Origin: Chrysomallon squamiferum
Lineage: Eukaryota > Mollusca > Gastropoda > Neomphalida > Peltospiridae
Assembly: GCA_012295275.1 (NCBI GenBank)
Contig: CM022671.1
Span: 28,856,250 to 28,878,749, forward strand
Direction of reading: 5' to 3'
Length of the DNA: 22,500 nt
The notes under the pieces were generated by a model. The model was not told the DNA's origin and searched no databases. It saw nothing but the letters and a program-made list of their open reading frames with translations. Shown here piece after piece: positions 20,641 to 22,500 of this stretch (its first letter is position 1; the number at the start of each line of letters is the position of its first letter). The position numbers were made by a program, and so were the translations under genes.

Positions 20641-20929
20641 AACAAAATAATATTTATCTATTTACCGTATAACTGTATACCGCCAATTTTGAAATCGTGG
20701 AGAACTAAAATTACACTTGGTTCAATGCACGATGCGCTGTTCACTGAAAGCACGTCGTACCTAAAGCACGTTGTCACTGTTAGAACCTATTCTGTGATGT
20801 ATGGAGCGACGTCAGTCACATGTGACAACATGATCTGACGAGGCCTTCCACCATCTCATTCGTTTCTCCGCTCTATTTTTAATCCACCTTTCCACAAATT
20901 ATTGCTCTGTAAGGCCGCCTATTTGTATA

Positions 20930-21212
20930 TACGATTATATGAGGTTCCGTGTCTGTCTGTCTATCTGCCTGTCTGTGTGTGTGTGCGGAGTGTCTGTGTG
21001 TTAACGTAGTGTTATGAATGAATATATGTATGTATAGATGGATGGATGAATGAATGAATGAAATGTATGTATGTATGTATGTATGTAGGTATGTCTGCAT
21101 GTAAGCATGCTTGATTTGTGTAAGCATTCGTGTAAGTATATGCATGCATATATGTAAATGTATACGTATATGCATGTATGTTTGTATGCATAAATGTGTG
21201 TATGTGTGTGTG

Positions 21213-21255
<43 letters not shown>
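20930..21255. repeat. TGTC, ATGT and (TA)n repeats
   Basis: CTGT units, ATGA/ATGT units and a (TA)n run of about 17 at 21219-21252. The Tyr/Ile/His open frames here are shadows. Confidence 0.85.
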
Positions 21256-21258
<3 letters not shown>

Positions 21259-22500
21259 TATGTATGCATCTACGAACTAATGTTTAAATCAGAACTGTAT
21301 TTGAAATCTTTATCGAAATGTTTTTTAGAAAAAAGAACAGAAACGTCTTTTGATCAAAGTCTATTAATGTGATTGATGTCTCCAATAAAAGCGTTTTAAC
21401 GGCCACATGAACGCTGCTGAAAATAGACCATCGCACATCGAGCGTCTACAGGTGCTACGACCACAGCGTATCAGCAGCTTCACGTGGGTGTAAATCACGA
21501 CGACGTCGGAAACGACAGCCCATCCGTCATCGTACCATCATAATGCTGATTTGAACAAGAATTCACCTTTGTACGGATTATGCAACTGTGTTTAAAACGA
21601 TCAACTACTTAATGGCGTTTGTCACCTTCTGTCATTATTACGTTTGTTTAGCAAGAATGATAGTGCGCCTCCGTTGTCATAATTTTACTTGGTGATTTAA
21701 CATAGCTGCTTTAAAAAAAAAAAAAAAAAAAATTTAAGCTGTGCACTGTTGAATATTTTAGGTATATTAGAACATGAAACAAAGTAAATATTAATCTTAT
21801 GTAATGCATTTTAGAAATATATTTGAATAGCAAGTCTGAAATTCACCGGATGCCTGCTTACGAGAATATATTTTAAAATAATTTGGATTAACGTTATTCA
21901 TAAAAAAAAATTATATTTCCTTGTAATTTTGAATACAGTACAACTCCATTCATTTGGTAATAAAAGTAACTATTATTTAGAAAACAATATTCTTAATAAT
22001 TATTTCTGTAATTTTTTTATTTATTTATTTTTTTATTTTTTTTTTCAAGTAGGATGAAAAAAGACGCCAACTCGCAATCAGTAACCAATCCGCTAAACGC
22101 CAGAGATCACGTGACGCACGGTAGCTTCCATTTGAATTTTTTATTTTTTCCGCCACAGGAGAAGCGATGGACTTCCTAGATCTGTTTTATTGTTTTCGTT
22201 ATTATTTTAGTAAAATTCATACTTCTATTTATTTAATGTCATCTTTTATAGATTAAATGAAACAAAATGTGTTTGCTTTTTTCAGTAAAAGAAATATCTG
22301 AAGTTGATTCATATAGAAAGATGTGAATGATTTTCTTTGTTTTTCCCAAGAAAATGTATTGATGGATGATCATCAGAATGTGGAATGACACCAATCTTGG
22401 CACTGGGCATTTGTCCGTTATTTGATAACTTGTTCCATTGACTTGTGCAAGATTTAGTACATGTATTATCTTCCTTTCGTAAGCTGTGCTGGTTAATGAT
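21256..22500. other. Right-end intergenic region
   Basis: No gene supported. It contains a CpG-richer island (21395-21560), a poly-A tract (21712-21732) and an E-box/CCAAT cluster (22085-22115). The rest is AT-rich. Confidence 0.5.

Overview
The window is eukaryotic nuclear DNA: AT-rich, packed with microsatellites ((ATT)n, (TTTA)n, (CA)n, poly-T), and its genes are split by GT-AG introns. The repeat style, together with secreted low-complexity proteins, suggests a mollusc. A coleoid cephalopod (octopus-like) is my best guess, but no marker in the window proves it. I see no rRNA, tRNA, CRISPR array, prokaryotic operon, or recognisable transposase or reverse transcriptase.

Four protein-coding genes can be supported, arranged tail to tail. 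Genes A (777-3123, 5' end outside the window) and B (7172-9144) lie on the + strand. Genes C (12035-13395, 5' exon uncertain) and D (14973-20250) lie on the - strand. Intergenic DNA (3124-7119, 9145-12034, 13396-14972, 20311-22500) is mostly microsatellite with a few less repetitive islands.

The four genes look like one diverged family. B and D are complete, with the same layout: TATA box, about 50-60 nt to the ATG, a very short exon encoding a signal peptide, a mini-exon, then one long low-complexity exon carrying the rest of the protein. Every intron I could place with confidence is phase 1. The proteins share short blocks: an N-terminal (A)I(A/Q)NPV(P)G motif in C and D (twice in D, a weaker form in A), a PGSVDL block in A and D, and a C-terminal R(D/N)G tail in A, B and D. 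A and B are Arg-rich and strongly basic. C and D are Gln/Asn/Pro-rich with long polyglutamine runs.

My reading is a cluster of secreted structural, self-assembling matrix proteins, comparable in layout (not in sequence) to silk, suckerin or shell-matrix gene clusters. I do not recognise the family and assign no gene symbols. The main anomaly is a frame change inside gene D at a CAG tract near 16022-16041; it is either a one-base assembly error, a real frame-breaking allele, or a missed intron.
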